Assembly (NCBI RefSeq): GCF_001183985.1
Contig: NZ_LFZW01000001.1
Span: forward strand, 4,679,621 to 4,743,620
DNA: 64,000 nucleotides
DNA from: Peribacillus loiseleuriae
Lineage (GTDB): Bacteria > Bacillota > Bacilli > Bacillales > DSM-1321
Direction: 5' to 3'
In this document: positions 34,569-44,628 of the stretch, piece by piece
Position numbering within the stretch: the first letter of the stretch is position 1
How the letters are laid out: each line of letters starts with the position of its first letter
Notes under the pieces: generated by a model
What the model saw: the letters and a program-made list of their open reading frames with translations, nothing else
Told to the model about the DNA's origin: nothing
The model's database searches: none
Made by a program: the position numbers and the translations under genes

Positions 34569-37055
34569 TTAATTTGGCTGGAGTATTCTTTTTTGCAGCA
34601 GTGTTTTAAACGCCTGATTTGGAACCGGACGACTAAATAAATACCCTTGAATTTGATGGCATTCTTCTTTTTTAAGGATGTCTAATTGCTGAATCGTCTC
34701 TACTCCTTCAGCAACCACCTTTATTTGCAAACCTTTTGCTAAATAAATAATCGATTTTGCGATAAACATATCTTGATCACTATGAATCATATTTTGAATG
34801 AATGACTTGTCAATTTTAATGACATCAAATGGGAATTGAGTTAAATAAGAAAGAGAAGAATAGCCTGTACCAAAGTCGTCTAAAGAAATGGTGATTCCCA
34901 TATCCTTTAATGCGTTCATTGTGTTTTTCGCGATTTCTTTATTATTCAAGCAAGAGCTTTCGGTCATTTCGAATTCGAGATCTTGTGGATAAATACCCGC
35001 TTCTTGAATCGTTTTCTCTATTGTGTGAAGCCAATCTTGTTTCATAAAATGGACAGCGGAAATATTAATCGAAATCGGCACAGTAAATAGTTGTTCTTCT
35101 TTCCATTCTTTTAGTTGTTTACATACTTCGCTCAAGACCCAATCATCGATATGGACAATTAAACCGTTTTCTTCAGCAATAGGGAGAAATTCCATTGGAG
35201 ATACGAGTCCCCACTCTGGATGTTCCCAACGGATAAGCGCTTCAGCACTCATTATTTCACCGGTACAAGTGTCTACTCGAGGCTGAAAATGCAACGTCAT
35301 CTCGTTATTTTCCAATGCCTTTCTTATGTCTCGTCCCAAGCTATAAGATTTATAGGAATCGATACTGCTAGCACGAGATATAATGTGATACTTACTTTCT
35401 CCTTGTTTCTCAGCTTTGTTTAACGCAATATCCGCATTGCTTAATAAGTCTGAGCTATCTGTTCCGTTATCCGGAAACATACTAATCCCAATACTGATAG
35501 TGACGTATAATTCATAGCCGTTTATCAAAAATGGTTCAATTAAGCCATCGATCATTTGATTTGAAATCATTTCAAGTGATTCAATCGATTCCAAGTTCGC
35601 GACTAATACACCGAATTCATCGCCTCCGAGACGAGCAAGCATATTTTTTGATGGTAATAGTGAAGCAAGACGGACAGAGATTTGACATAATAATTCATCA
35701 CCACTTGGGTAGCCGATTGTATCATTGATATATTTGAAATGATCAACATCGATGATCATGACGGCAAATTTTCTATCGCTATTTGCGTATTCATTCGCAA
35801 GTTTCTGCAATTTTTTATTAAATTTCCTTCGATTTGGTAGCTTTGTTAAATGATCATGATAAGAAATATGCTTCACTTTTTCATGTAACAGATGTTGCTC
35901 TGTAATATCTGTAATGAGGCCATCTAATTGAATAAATGTCCCGCTAGCACCTATTGTAGGTATCATATAATCTTGTACCCACTTAATGTCACCATTCTTA
36001 TGAATGATACGGTATGGATGGCGAATGGTGTTCCCTTTTGCTAACTCATCGTGTAAATCCACATATTGCTGCAAATCCTCAGGATGAATGATAGATGACC
36101 ACGCCTTCTTGTTTTCCATTTCATCTACTGCATACCCACAGATTTGTTCAATCCCTTGAGAACAAAGGATAAATTGTCCAGTCTGCATATCAATAGACCA
36201 AACCCCTACATCAAGATTATTATAAATTTGAGAAAATTGCTTTTCCTTTTCCATGAGCTTGGACTCAATATGTTTACTGTTCGTGATATCTTGAACGAAT
36301 CCGATGACACGAACCGGTTGGCCTTGTTCATCAAAAAAGACTTCGATTTGCACATAAACTTGACGGATAGCGCGATCCCTTCTCACGATTCTACATTCAA
36401 AATGGGCACTACCATTATTCAATAACGTTTGCTGGATTGCAAGTTCAAGCTTCGGGTGATCATCCGGATGGACAAACTCACGAATTTGCTGATGCGTTGG
36501 AGAAAAGTTCTCCTCTTCACTAATGCCTAAAATTAAACGATTTTGTTTCGAGCAATACGTTTGATCACTCCTCATGTCGTAATGGAAACTGCCAATATTA
36601 CCGATTTTTTCAATCGTTTTAAAGTTTTCTTTGAATAGGAGTAACTCTCGATCATGCTCCTTTAAATCGTTACTATTTTTTATGATTACATACACTTCCA
36701 TGCCATCAGCTGTCGCTATTGGAACTAGGCTAACATTCGAAAAGTTCGTGTCCCCATTTTTACAAAGAACCAAAGCATGGAACCTTTTTGTTTTACCTAA
36801 GTAAGCTTCTTTAAAATATTGTTTTTGTTCATCTGTATAATCTTTAATGAAGTTTTCTAAAAAGGATTCATGAAAGCCCTGTTCCGTATAGCCATACTGC
36901 TTTTGAAATACTTCGTTATAGGTTAGGACATTCCCATTGACATCTAATTTAATAATAGCATTCAGGTGATCGATAATTAGAGAATGATAGTTTTCCTCCC
37001 TGGTCATTGAATTCATGCTATTTCCCTTGGTTTTCCCCCGAAAAGGCTCGTTCAT
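34569..37055 (-). CDS. PAS-GGDEF-EAL bifunctional c-di-GMP protein
   Basis: An 828-residue cytoplasmic sensor. Three PAS-type domains follow the N-terminus (about 20-130, 140-260, 275-390; one with HPDDHPKLELAIQQ, one with CGYAVDEMENKKAW). A diguanylate cyclase domain follows, with the intact active site RLGGDEFGVL near 495. An EAL phosphodiesterase domain is next, with SAEALIRWEHP, DDFGTGYSSLSYL, VIKIDKSFIQNM, AEGVETIQQL and QGYLFSRP all conserved. Both activities may be present. The start is either MNEPF (37055) or MNSM (about 37019, better AAGGG). It is the neighbour of a chemoreceptor under a c-di-GMP riboswitch. Confidence 0.94.
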   Translation of the reverse strand: MNEPFRGKTKGNSMNSMTREENYHSLIIDHLNAIIKLDVNGNVLTYNEVFQKQYGYTEQGFHESFLENFIKDYTDEQKQYFKEAYLGKTKRFHALVLCKNGDTNFSNVSLVPIATADGMEVYVIIKNSNDLKEHDRELLLFKENFKTIEKIGNIGSFHYDMRSDQTYCSKQNRLILGISEEENFSPTHQQIREFVHPDDHPKLELAIQQTLLNNGSAHFECRIVRRDRAIRQVYVQIEVFFDEQGQPVRVIGFVQDITNSKHIESKLMEKEKQFSQIYNNLDVGVWSIDMQTGQFILCSQGIEQICGYAVDEMENKKAWSSIIHPEDLQQYVDLHDELAKGNTIRHPYRIIHKNGDIKWVQDYMIPTIGASGTFIQLDGLITDITEQHLLHEKVKHISYHDHLTKLPNRRKFNKKLQKLANEYANSDRKFAVMIIDVDHFKYINDTIGYPSGDELLCQISVRLASLLPSKNMLARLGGDEFGVLVANLESIESLEMISNQMIDGLIEPFLINGYELYVTISIGISMFPDNGTDSSDLLSNADIALNKAEKQGESKYHIISRASSIDSYKSYSLGRDIRKALENNEMTLHFQPRVDTCTGEIMSAEALIRWEHPEWGLVSPMEFLPIAEENGLIVHIDDWVLSEVCKQLKEWKEEQLFTVPISINISAVHFMKQDWLHTIEKTIQEAGIYPQDLEFEMTESSCLNNKEIAKNTMNALKDMGITISLDDFGTGYSSLSYLTQFPFDVIKIDKSFIQNMIHSDQDMFIAKSIIYLAKGLQIKVVAEGVETIQQLDILKKEECHQIQGYLFSRPVPNQAFKTLLQKRILQPN

Positions 37056-37304
37056 TTCAATAATCCCTCTCATTTTTGCATTTCATTATTGATTACCACA
37101 AGAAAGGTCCCCAAAAAGGTGGACATACGATTTTCAATAAAGTTATATGTCAATTTCCATGAAAAAATAGTTTAATCTTGGCCTTACGTTCCTACAACGT
37201 TAGTATCATATATATCTCAACAAATAGAATCTACCTTTTATGTTTTTATTTGCTAATAATACCACATCTTTGAACTAAATGATTCCTTGGGAAAAGCAAA
37301 ATTG

Positions 37305-37429
37305 AGAGGATGTCCCAAAAGGGTCTGACCTCACACTCTATACACGGTTTATTGTGTCATTTACACGCCATATAAACGATATATAGTAGATGTGGGATCT
37401 GAACCTCTCGTTATGGGACAGCCTCTCTC
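37305..37429. repeat. Dispersed hairpin repeat, copy 4
   Basis: The outer arms GAGAGGATGTCCCA / TGGGACAGCCTCTC and inner arms AAAGGGTCTGACCTCACACT / AGATGTGGGATCTGAACCT make a long cruciform-like element. It lies directly behind the chemoreceptor stop and can act as its terminator. Confidence 0.8.
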
Positions 37430-37442
37430 GACAAAATTTTTA

Positions 37443-39152
37443 TTACACTTTAAATCTCCCAATTTGCGCTTGTAATTCTTCAGCCATGAGAGAGAGGGTG
37501 GCTGCGGATGATGTGATTTCTTCCATCGATGCTAGTTGTTCCTCCGTTGCCGCCGCTACATTTTGTGTGCCCGATGCCGCTTCTTCGGCAATTTCAGCTA
37601 ATAGCTTTTCTGATTGGAGGACTTGTTCAGACCCTGCTGAAAGCTGTTGGGAAGCTGCAGAAACTTCCTGTAATTGCGCAGATATCTCATCAACAGAATA
37701 GCGAATTTGTGCAAAGGATTCCCCGGCTTTATTCACTACACCGATTCCGTCAGTCACTTCACTTGTTGTTTGTTCCATAGATTGAACAGCAAGGTTTGTC
37801 TCATCTTGGATTAATGTGATAAGCCCTGAAATATTCTGGGCCGATTCAGCGGATTGTTCGGCTAGTTTGCGTACTTCATCAGCTACTACAGCAAACCCTC
37901 TGCCATGTTCACCCGCCCTTGCCGATTCGATCGCAGCATTTAATGCAAGTAAATTCGTCTGCGAGGCAATATTTGTAATGGCCTCTATAATATTCCCAAT
38001 CTCTTTTGAACGTTCACCTAATCCTTTTACAATTTGTGATAATTGCGTAACGGTCAAGTTAATCGAATTCATTTGTTCGATTGTCGTTTGAATCGCTTCA
38101 TTACCTTCCACAGCTTTTTGTGAAGTTTCTACCGAATTGGCAGATATATCTTGAGCACGAGAAGCAATCTGTTGAATACTTAATGCCATTTCTTGTACGA
38201 CCTTCGAACTCTCTTCTGTACTTCTCACCTGCTGCTCTGCTCCCGAAGCCACTTCCTGAATGGTGTTTGCAATTTGTTCACTCGCTTTACTCGACTCTTC
38301 TGAACTCGCAGTCAATTCTTCAGAGGCAGCAGCCACTTGTTCAGAAGTGATATTTACCTGCGCCATCAACTCGCGTAACTTCAATATCATTTTATTAAAA
38401 GAAAGCGTTAATTGACCAATCTCATCTTTGGAGCGATAGCTTCCTTCAACGGTTAAATCACCATTTTCCGCATTTTCCATAAGTCCCTGAATTTCTTTAA
38501 CTGGATTGACGATCATACGAGTAATAATAAATCCAATCACGCCTTTTAACACAATAAAAAGAAGAATTATGGTGATAATAAAATTCTTACTGTCATGACT
38601 ACTTGCCGTAATGCTTTTAGCTAGTTCGTCCGCATACTGCTCCAAATACACGCCTATTTCATTCATTAATGAATTGGATTTTTCTCGTGCCGGCTTTACA
38701 TCTTGTTGATATTTTGTATAACCTAAATCCTTATCGCCTGCAAGTGCCAATTTGTATACACTCTCTACCTCGTTCAAATATCTCTGATACTCGGTCTTAA
38801 ATTGAGAAAGGTATTTCACCTCGATATCAGATAAAAGACTTTTATCTAACGCCTGAATCAACGTTTCATTATCCTTCTTTAACGCGTCAATTTGATCTTT
38901 TAATCCCTGTTCCTCTTTTGTATTGGATGTAAGTAACAACTCCAATGTACTATTATCAATCGCCCGTGTGTTAGTGCGAATTTGACTTTGCCATTTTATA
39001 GGAAGCAAAGCCTCCCTATACATTTGATCTGATTTTTTATCCATTTGGTTCATATGGTAAAATCCAGTACCACCGATCACACCAAAGATGATGATAGAAA
39101 TAAGTATTAGCACGAAAAGTTTCTTACCAATTGCAGCATTACGTAATCCCAT
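37443..39152 (-). CDS. Methyl-accepting chemotaxis protein
   Basis: A 569-residue chemoreceptor. TM1 is at about 8-32 ([20 protein letters not shown]). A four-helix-bundle ligand domain (4HB_MCP, about 35-185) follows, then TM2 at about 190-212, HAMP ([27 protein letters not shown]), and the signalling coiled coil with the hairpin tip [38 protein letters not shown]. Its ligand is unknown. The start at 39152 has AAAGGAG eight bases upstream. A c-di-GMP-I riboswitch lies about 150 bases upstream on the same strand. Confidence 0.96.
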   Translation of the reverse strand: MGLRNAAIGKKLFVLILISIIIFGVIGGTGFYHMNQMDKKSDQMYREALLPIKWQSQIRTNTRAIDNSTLELLLTSNTKEEQGLKDQIDALKKDNETLIQALDKSLLSDIEVKYLSQFKTEYQRYLNEVESVYKLALAGDKDLGYTKYQQDVKPAREKSNSLMNEIGVYLEQYADELAKSITASSHDSKNFIITIILLFIVLKGVIGFIITRMIVNPVKEIQGLMENAENGDLTVEGSYRSKDEIGQLTLSFNKMILKLRELMAQVNITSEQVAAASEELTASSEESSKASEQIANTIQEVASGAEQQVRSTEESSKVVQEMALSIQQIASRAQDISANSVETSQKAVEGNEAIQTTIEQMNSINLTVTQLSQIVKGLGERSKEIGNIIEAITNIASQTNLLALNAAIESARAGEHGRGFAVVADEVRKLAEQSAESAQNISGLITLIQDETNLAVQSMEQTTSEVTDGIGVVNKAGESFAQIRYSVDEISAQLQEVSAASQQLSAGSEQVLQSEKLLAEIAEEAASGTQNVAAATEEQLASMEEITSSAATLSLMAEELQAQIGRFKV

Positions 39153-39304
39153 TATTCCTACTCCTTTTCTGTAACTTTCAACGTTATTTTTCTTATTCAT
39201 TTGAGCAAAGAAAGAGTCTAATTATACCTGTACACATTTTGGATAGTCTCATATTCTATCCGAAAAATATTGCGAAAACTCTGTACAGTCTATTTATTTG
39301 GCTA

Positions 39305-39392
39305 TTCTCTCGGCAACCTGGCGATCCTTGTCCACAAGTGACTTTAGACCCACGGCTTTGCGTCCTCCCCTTTCGATGAAGTTTGCTATTTT
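39305..39392 (-). promoter_or_regulatory. Cyclic di-GMP-I (GEMM) riboswitch aptamer
   Basis: On the minus strand the aptamer hallmarks are in order: ATAGCAAAC, a P1b hairpin with CGAAAG, then GGACGCAAAGCC-GTGGGTCT, and after a variable P1a/P2 arm GGATCGCCAGGTTGCCG. GACGCAAAGCC and GCCAGGTTGCCG are the conserved GEMM core and tetraloop-receptor parts. It lies upstream of the chemoreceptor gene. A simple terminator is not obvious between aptamer and start; GGATAG...CTATCC is the only clear stem there. Confidence 0.9.
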
Positions 39393-39399
39393 CTAGAAT

Positions 39400-40059
39400 A
39401 ATAAAGTGAAACTTTCATCAGTGGGGCTTTCTTCATCGCCCACTGATGGTTAGTCCCGTTCTACTGTCTCTAAATCTTCGATAAAGCGACACTACGAACC
39501 CGATTGGTTCAACCAGTCGGGGATTTACAAGCTGTTTAGCCTCAACTTACTTTTTCTTGATTTTCTCACAAAAATGGAGGTGGGGTATTACAACCTATTA
39601 AGCCGGGATAAATTTCCCATATAGATTGGTGCATCGAAATTATAACATGGTCACTACCAATAAAGACAGAACCCCCTCTCAGTTTTGCAAGTAATACTTT
39701 CATACTAGTTTGAATAACAGCATAACTGATGTTAAATCATCATACTGGGTAAATGTACTCATTTATAAAAAAAGGAATAAAACCAGGCTCACATCATAAA
39801 GTTGATGGGGAAACCACTGAATTTGGTAAAAAGTCCGGGACTTTGGGAGTGAAAATGGATAGATGGTGAGTAAGCGTGTTAAGGAGCTGAGAATTTCGGA
39901 TAGGTGGTTAGTCATAGAGTCGAAGTGGTGAGTAATTCCTTAAAGTTGAAGAGTAAACCGGCGAATGTTATAAAAAGCACAGAACTTAGGGAGTAAGCAC
40001 CTTCCCGATGCATCATGATGTATATTAAGAATTAATCCGATCTGACGGGTCGTAACTCA
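39400..40059. other. Intergenic region with two strong hairpins, no gene
   Basis: Upstream of the riboswitch. It contains CATCAGTGGG...CCCACTGATG (about 39416-39449) and CCCGATTGG-TTCA-ACCAGTCGGGG (about 39499-39522), then AT-rich DNA without a readable gene. The two hairpins look like the end of a worn mobile or structured element, but I do not recognise it. Confidence 0.45.
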
Positions 40060-40101
40060 ACAAAAAAAACGCCCACCCCATTTCCGAGGTAAGACGTCTC
40101 A
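40060..40101 (-). terminator. Terminator of degV
   Basis: On the minus strand, ACGTCTTACC ... GGTGGGCGT (with G-U pairs) is followed by TTTTTTTT, just at the end of the degV gene. Confidence 0.75.
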
Positions 40102-40102
40102 C

Positions 40103-40945
40103 TTATACCTTATACCAGCCCATCGCCATCGATCCTTCACCAAGATGCGTGCCAATAGCAGGTCCGAAATAGCTGATCTCGAATTCAACATTTGCATATA
40201 TCGCTTCGAGTTCTTTTTTCCACTTTTTCGCTTCCTCTTCACGTTTTGCATGGATAATCACTGCTTTATACGTGCCACCTTGAGCTGCGTCTTGACCGAT
40301 CAAATCTGCAATGCGCTTCATGGCTTTTTTTCGAGTGCGGATCTTTTCAAAAGGAACAATCACTTTGTCTGCGAAATGAAGGATTGGTTTGACTTGAAGA
40401 AGACTGCCAATCAATGCCTGTGCACTGCTTAAACGTCCTCCACGCTGTAAATGTGCCAAGTCATCCACCATAAAATAAGCGCGTACTGATTGCTTGATGA
40501 CTTCCAATCGAGCAAGAATTTCGTCTGGCCCTTTTCCAGCTAAGGCCAGTTTAGCTGCTTCAAGGACATAAAACCCCTGAACATAGCAGCTGATTTCAGA
40601 ATCAAAGGTATACACATCCAGACCCTCAACCATATCTCCTGCACTAATCGCACCTTGATACGTTCCACTAATTCCGCTCGATAGATGGATACTCACGACT
40701 GCATCATACTCTTTCGCTAATTCCTCATATTTCTCGACAAATAAACCTGTTGGTGGTTGAGAGGTTGTCGGAAGCTTGTCCTCCGTTTTTACCACATTGT
40801 AAAACGCATCCGCCGTTATATCAATTTCTTCACGATACGCCTCGTTGCCGATTACTACCTGAAGCGGAACCATATGTATATGAAATTGGTTACGTATATT
40901 TTCCGGGATATATGTGGTACTATCCGTAACAACTGCCGTTTTCAT
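40103..40945 (-). CDS. degV: DegV family fatty-acid-binding protein
   Basis: A 280-residue protein of the DegV family. The N-terminal domain has VVTDSTTYIPENIRN, YREEIDITADAFY and PTTSQPPTGLFVEKYEEL. The lipid-headgroup region has SIHLSSGISGTYQGA, and DLAHLQRGGRLSSAQALIGSLLQVKPI is typical. Family members (FakB) bind fatty acids for phosphorylation by FakA. It lies downstream of degU-degS as in B. subtilis. The cognate kinase is not in this window. Confidence 0.95.
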   Translation of the reverse strand: MKTAVVTDSTTYIPENIRNQFHIHMVPLQVVIGNEAYREEIDITADAFYNVVKTEDKLPTTSQPPTGLFVEKYEELAKEYDAVVSIHLSSGISGTYQGAISAGDMVEGLDVYTFDSEISCYVQGFYVLEAAKLALAGKGPDEILARLEVIKQSVRAYFMVDDLAHLQRGGRLSSAQALIGSLLQVKPILHFADKVIVPFEKIRTRKKAMKRIADLIGQDAAQGGTYKAVIIHAKREEEAKKWKKELEAIYANVEFEISYFGPAIGTHLGEGSMAMGWYKV

Positions 40946-41213
40946 AAACCACTACCATCCTTATTTCATTATTCTCGTTTATACTTAATCACCATTTTAT
41001 ATAAAATACCATGATTTGCATCATAATGTTGTGGTATCTTGAATTGAAAGTCGCAAAATAAACGTGGGCCTACAATTTTACATTTAGACCACCAACCCTT
41101 AGAATTGGGTTGCGAGACATCAATCCCGGTGCAGTAAAATTCTGATTTCAGATCGCAGGACCTCATTTCCGCCTCGGTAAATCCTAGTTCCAGATCGCAA
41201 GACCCACAAACAA

Positions 41214-41261
41214 AAATCGCCCAGCCTTAATCGGTGTAACTTCGATTAAGCTAGACGATTT
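41214..41261 (-). terminator. Terminator of degS-degU
   Basis: A hairpin AAATCG-CC-AGCCTTAATCG / CGATTAAGCTAGACGATTT is found after the degU stop, ending on the minus strand in TTTTTG. Confidence 0.75.
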
Positions 41262-41308
41262 CCTTTGTCTTCCTCCAACAATTCAGCGGTCGACGTCCAA
41301 TCATTTCT

Positions 41309-41995
41309 TTATTTCACTTCAACCCAACCGTTTTTTATCGCTGAAATGACAGCTTGTGTACGGTCATTGACATTCATTTTTTGCAAAATATTGCTGACAT
41401 GGTTTTTTACGGTTTTTTCACTGATAAATAGTGTTTCTCCGATTCCACGATTACTTTGGCCATCTGCTAGAAGCTGAAGCACTTCACATTCCCGGCGCGT
41501 TAAAAGATGAAGCGGTTTTCTAATTTCCGGAATATATAGGGAAGATTCTCTCTCTGTCATCTGCTCAATAGCAATTCGACGATATTCTTTAACTAGATTG
41601 TGAGTGATTTTCGGATGCAAGTACGATCCGCCGTCTGCCACTACTTTCACGGCTTCTACTAAAGCATCTGCGTCCATTTCTTTTAACAAATACCCTTGTG
41701 CCCCAGTCTGAAGTGCATGGGTTACATAATTTTCATCATCATGAATCGATAGAATGATAATCTTCATATCTGGATAGCGCTCAATGAGTAATCTGGTTGC
41801 CTCCACACCATTTACTTGTGGCATATTAATATCCATAATCACCACATCTGGTCGGTGCGTTTCTACTAAACTCATCGCCTCACAACCGTCGTCACCTTCT
41901 GCAACTACATCAAATATCGGTTCAAATTCCAGGATTTTTTTTACACCTTCGCGAAAAAGCTGATGGTCGTCTATAATGACAATACTTGTTTTCAA
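41309..41995 (-). CDS. degU: Response regulator DegU
   Basis: A 228-residue regulator. The REC domain (about 1-120) has the acidic pair [11 protein letters not shown], the phospho-acceptor Asp in [13 protein letters not shown], and [14 protein letters not shown]. The C-terminal LuxR-type helix-turn-helix has [40 protein letters not shown]. In B. subtilis it controls secreted enzymes, motility and competence. The start is TTG with GAGGGG nine bases upstream. It follows degS by 53 bases. Confidence 0.96.
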   Translation of the reverse strand: MKTSIVIIDDHQLFREGVKKILEFEPIFDVVAEGDDGCEAMSLVETHRPDVVIMDINMPQVNGVEATRLLIERYPDMKIIILSIHDDENYVTHALQTGAQGYLLKEMDADALVEAVKVVADGGSYLHPKITHNLVKEYRRIAIEQMTERESSLYIPEIRKPLHLLTRRECEVLQLLADGQSNRGIGETLFISEKTVKNHVSNILQKMNVNDRTQAVISAIKNGWVEVK

Positions 41996-42048
41996 TCGTG
42001 TTTCCCCCTCTGTCCTCTTACCATACCTAAGTTTAGTATTCTATAAAA

Positions 42049-43191
42049 TCATTCATTCAATGGAACTGTTACTGATACAAGTGTTCCTACACCTTGATGC
42101 GAATCAATCGTCACTTCACCTTCTAGTAGCTCGACACGTTCCCTCATCCCCATTAATCCAAATGATCCTGCTTTTTGAACATCAGAATCGAAGCCAATTC
42201 CATCATCCTTCACCATCACTATGACCATTTCTTTCGTCATCAATAACTTGACCTGGATGCTTTTCGGTTTCGCATGCTTCAACGCATTTTGAATGGATTC
42301 TTGTACGAGGCGGAATAGTGCGACCTCCATATCAGACGGCAGTCTTTTTTCTTCACCTGAGTTTATAAATGTCATGCGTATACCTTGGTTGTAGTCTTCA
42401 GTCGTTTGTAGGTATTTTCTTAGGGTAGGTATTAACCCTAGATCATCGAGTGCCATTGGACGTAGATCATAAATAATTCGGCGCACTTCATACAGCGCAT
42501 TTCTGACCATCACCTTCAAGTTCCGAATTTCTATGATGGCCTCGTCGCCGCCTCTTTCCCGATAAATACGGTCAATTAAATCGGATCGCATCATGACGTT
42601 TGCCAGCATCTGTGCCGGTCCATCGTGAATTTCACGAGAAAGCTTCTTGCGCTCTTCTTCCTGAGCTTCAATGATTTTTAACCCAAAGTCCTGTTTACGC
42701 TTCGCATCTTCAAGCGCTGGACCCACTTGTTTCAAATCACTCGTTAAGTAATTTAAGACAACAGAAATTTGTGAAACAAGATGCTCGGCCCGATCAATGG
42801 TCTGTTCAAGCCCGCGCAACCTTCTTTCTAAATCATCCCTGCGTAGCCGCAATTGTTTCTCAATTTGACTATTCAACTGTAAATCCGCTTGAAGTTTATG
42901 TGCAACCTCATAAGCATCGCGAACTTGTTGTTCAGAATAATTATTGAAATACTTGCTCACTTCCGAAAGGCGTTTTCTTGATAATCGAGCTTTTTTTTCG
43001 AGCACATCGCATTCTTCTATCACGATGGCGACCTGGATTTTCACTTCTCCAAGCTCCGTCGTTATCGCTTCAAAATCACGAAGGCATTGCTCTTTTATTT
43101 CAAATATTTCAACTTTGCTGTCTCCAACAGTCGTGATCATCGTTTCAACTATCATGTCCAAATCTTTTAGATCCATTTTTTTCAGGGACAT
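42049..43191 (-). CDS. degS: Sensor histidine kinase DegS
   Basis: A 380-residue soluble kinase with no membrane helix. The N-terminal sensor coiled-coil region spans about 1-175. The HisKA_3 box has the phospho-acceptor His in LSREIHDGPAQMLANVMMR, and the ATPase domain has VKDDGIGFD and GLMGMRERVELLEGEV. It phosphorylates DegU. The start at 43191 follows GGAGG with an eight-base gap. Confidence 0.96.
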   Translation of the reverse strand: MSLKKMDLKDLDMIVETMITTVGDSKVEIFEIKEQCLRDFEAITTELGEVKIQVAIVIEECDVLEKKARLSRKRLSEVSKYFNNYSEQQVRDAYEVAHKLQADLQLNSQIEKQLRLRRDDLERRLRGLEQTIDRAEHLVSQISVVLNYLTSDLKQVGPALEDAKRKQDFGLKIIEAQEEERKKLSREIHDGPAQMLANVMMRSDLIDRIYRERGGDEAIIEIRNLKVMVRNALYEVRRIIYDLRPMALDDLGLIPTLRKYLQTTEDYNQGIRMTFINSGEEKRLPSDMEVALFRLVQESIQNALKHAKPKSIQVKLLMTKEMVIVMVKDDGIGFDSDVQKAGSFGLMGMRERVELLEGEVTIDSHQGVGTLVSVTVPLNE

Positions 43192-43866
43192 TTAGATTCC
43201 TCCGATTACATCCAGCCTTTTGGTTGGTTTATCCTGTACTGTAACGCCAATTGACGGATTTTCACTTAATTGAATAGTAGTTAGCTGATACTTAGTAGTA
43301 ATTGCCAAGGTCGATTGTCATGCAAATTACATGCAACGCTACCAAAAGCCTTGTTCATTCTTATCCTATATATGCTCTCTAAACCAGACAGCAGTTTTGA
43401 CTTTCCCATTGTATCAAAGAAAAATACCAATTTACTATATCTATTATCCTAATCCATCCTATACAATAGAAGCAAACTATGAATGACTCCATTATACCTA
43501 AAAATAGGTGAGCCGTATAAGGAGTTGTAACGGGACCCCTTACAGTTCTAAGCTTCAAGCTCCTCAAGCTTTCCTTTAGAAAACTAAAGCTTGCTTTTTC
43601 ATACATAATATTCTTTTAAGCATATTCTTATTATCTAGATATTAAAAAAGGCTGTAGAACAATAGACCTTATTATACCACGAAGAAAACAGCCTAATATT
43701 AAAATTTCTTTACATACCTTACTATCCTATGACTTTTAAGAAAAATGAACTACTCCCCTCACATTATCGTACAATCACATGCCCAGCGAAAATTGCAGCA
43801 CCATGACGAAAGCCTTATAATGAAGAAAAAGCAAACTACTATTTTTTAGCAAAGAAAGGAGCTACA
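43192..43866. other. Intergenic region with no gene found
   Basis: About 675 bases upstream of degS and yvyE, both of which start here and point away from it. It contains an AGGCTGT...ACAGCCT inverted repeat near 43649-43694 with A/T-rich flanks, and a locally repeated AAAGCTTG. No readable gene is present. The degS and yvyE promoters must lie here, but I cannot place them. Confidence 0.4.
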
Positions 43867-44499
43867 ATGCTACAATCCTACCTAACAGTAAAAGGCAAAG
43901 GGGAACATGAAATCATCATTGAAAAATCCCGCTTCATTTCTCATATTGCGCGTACCGAATCAGAAGAAGAAGCTCAGGCCTTCATTCAACATATCAAAAA
44001 ATTGCACAAAGATGCTACACATAACTGTTCTGCCTATTTAATCGGCGAGCATGATCAAATTCAAAAGGCACTCGACGATGGTGAACCAAGCGGTACAGCT
44101 GGCGTTCCAATTCTTGAAGTATTGAAGAAAAAGGGACTTAAAGACACCACAGTCGTTGTTACTCGGTATTTTGGCGGAATCAAGCTTGGTGCAGGCGGCC
44201 TAATTCGCGCCTACAGTAAATCAACATCTGAAGGCATTGATGCAACTGGAGTCGTTGAAAGAAAACTCATGCGTGTAATTGCCACATTTATTGACTATAC
44301 CTGGCTTGGTAAACTTGAAAATGAACTCCGATCCTCTATTTATAAAGTAAAAGAAATTCATTATCTTGAAAATGTAATCATTGAAACATATGTCGAAGAG
44401 ACTGGCAAGGAAGCATTTATGACTTGGATGACAGAATTGACCAATGGCCAGAGCCGGATGGAAGAGGGGGAACAGCTGTACCTTGAGCGAGAAAAGTAG
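43867..44499 (+). CDS. yvyE: YigZ/IMPACT family protein (YvyE)
   Basis: A 210-residue protein. The N-terminal UPF0029/IMPACT domain (about 15-125) has ILEKSRFISHIART-like KSRFISHIARTESEEEA, DATHNCSAYLIG, DDGEPSGTAGVPILEVL and TRYFGGIKLGAGGLIRAYS. A ferredoxin-like C-terminal domain has DYTWLGKLENELR. The family is linked with translation stress in other organisms, but its bacterial role is unknown. It lies next to a LytR-type gene, as in B. subtilis. The start has AAAGGAG upstream. Confidence 0.95.
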   Translation: MLQSYLTVKGKGEHEIIIEKSRFISHIARTESEEEAQAFIQHIKKLHKDATHNCSAYLIGEHDQIQKALDDGEPSGTAGVPILEVLKKKGLKDTTVVVTRYFGGIKLGAGGLIRAYSKSTSEGIDATGVVERKLMRVIATFIDYTWLGKLENELRSSIYKVKEIHYLENVIIETYVEETGKEAFMTWMTELTNGQSRMEEGEQLYLEREK

Positions 44500-44542
44500 C
44501 ACTATATTTTTCAACGCCTTCCTATTTCCTGCTATAATTCAT

Positions 44543-44571
44543 TTTACGAAACAGTATAAAAATTGTAGAAT
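44543..44571 (+). promoter_or_regulatory. Sigma-A type promoter of the first LCP gene
   Basis: TTTACG - 17 bases - TAGAAT, 57 bases upstream of the start. An almost identical copy precedes the second LCP gene. Confidence 0.65.
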
Positions 44572-44628
44572 GTTGTAGAGTATAGTTTGCCGAAATACAT
44601 TTGACTTTACACATGAAGGAGAAGAAAT

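Noticed and set aside
41100..41213. An eighth copy of the dispersed hairpin repeat (GGGTTGCGAGAC...GATCGCAAGACCC)
   Set aside because: The arms are shorter and the shared GTCTGACC core is absent, so membership in the family is doubtful.
43649..43694. A terminator (AGGCTGT...ACAGCCT)
   Set aside because: The loop is long, and no gene ends next to it on either strand, so a terminator role cannot be supported.
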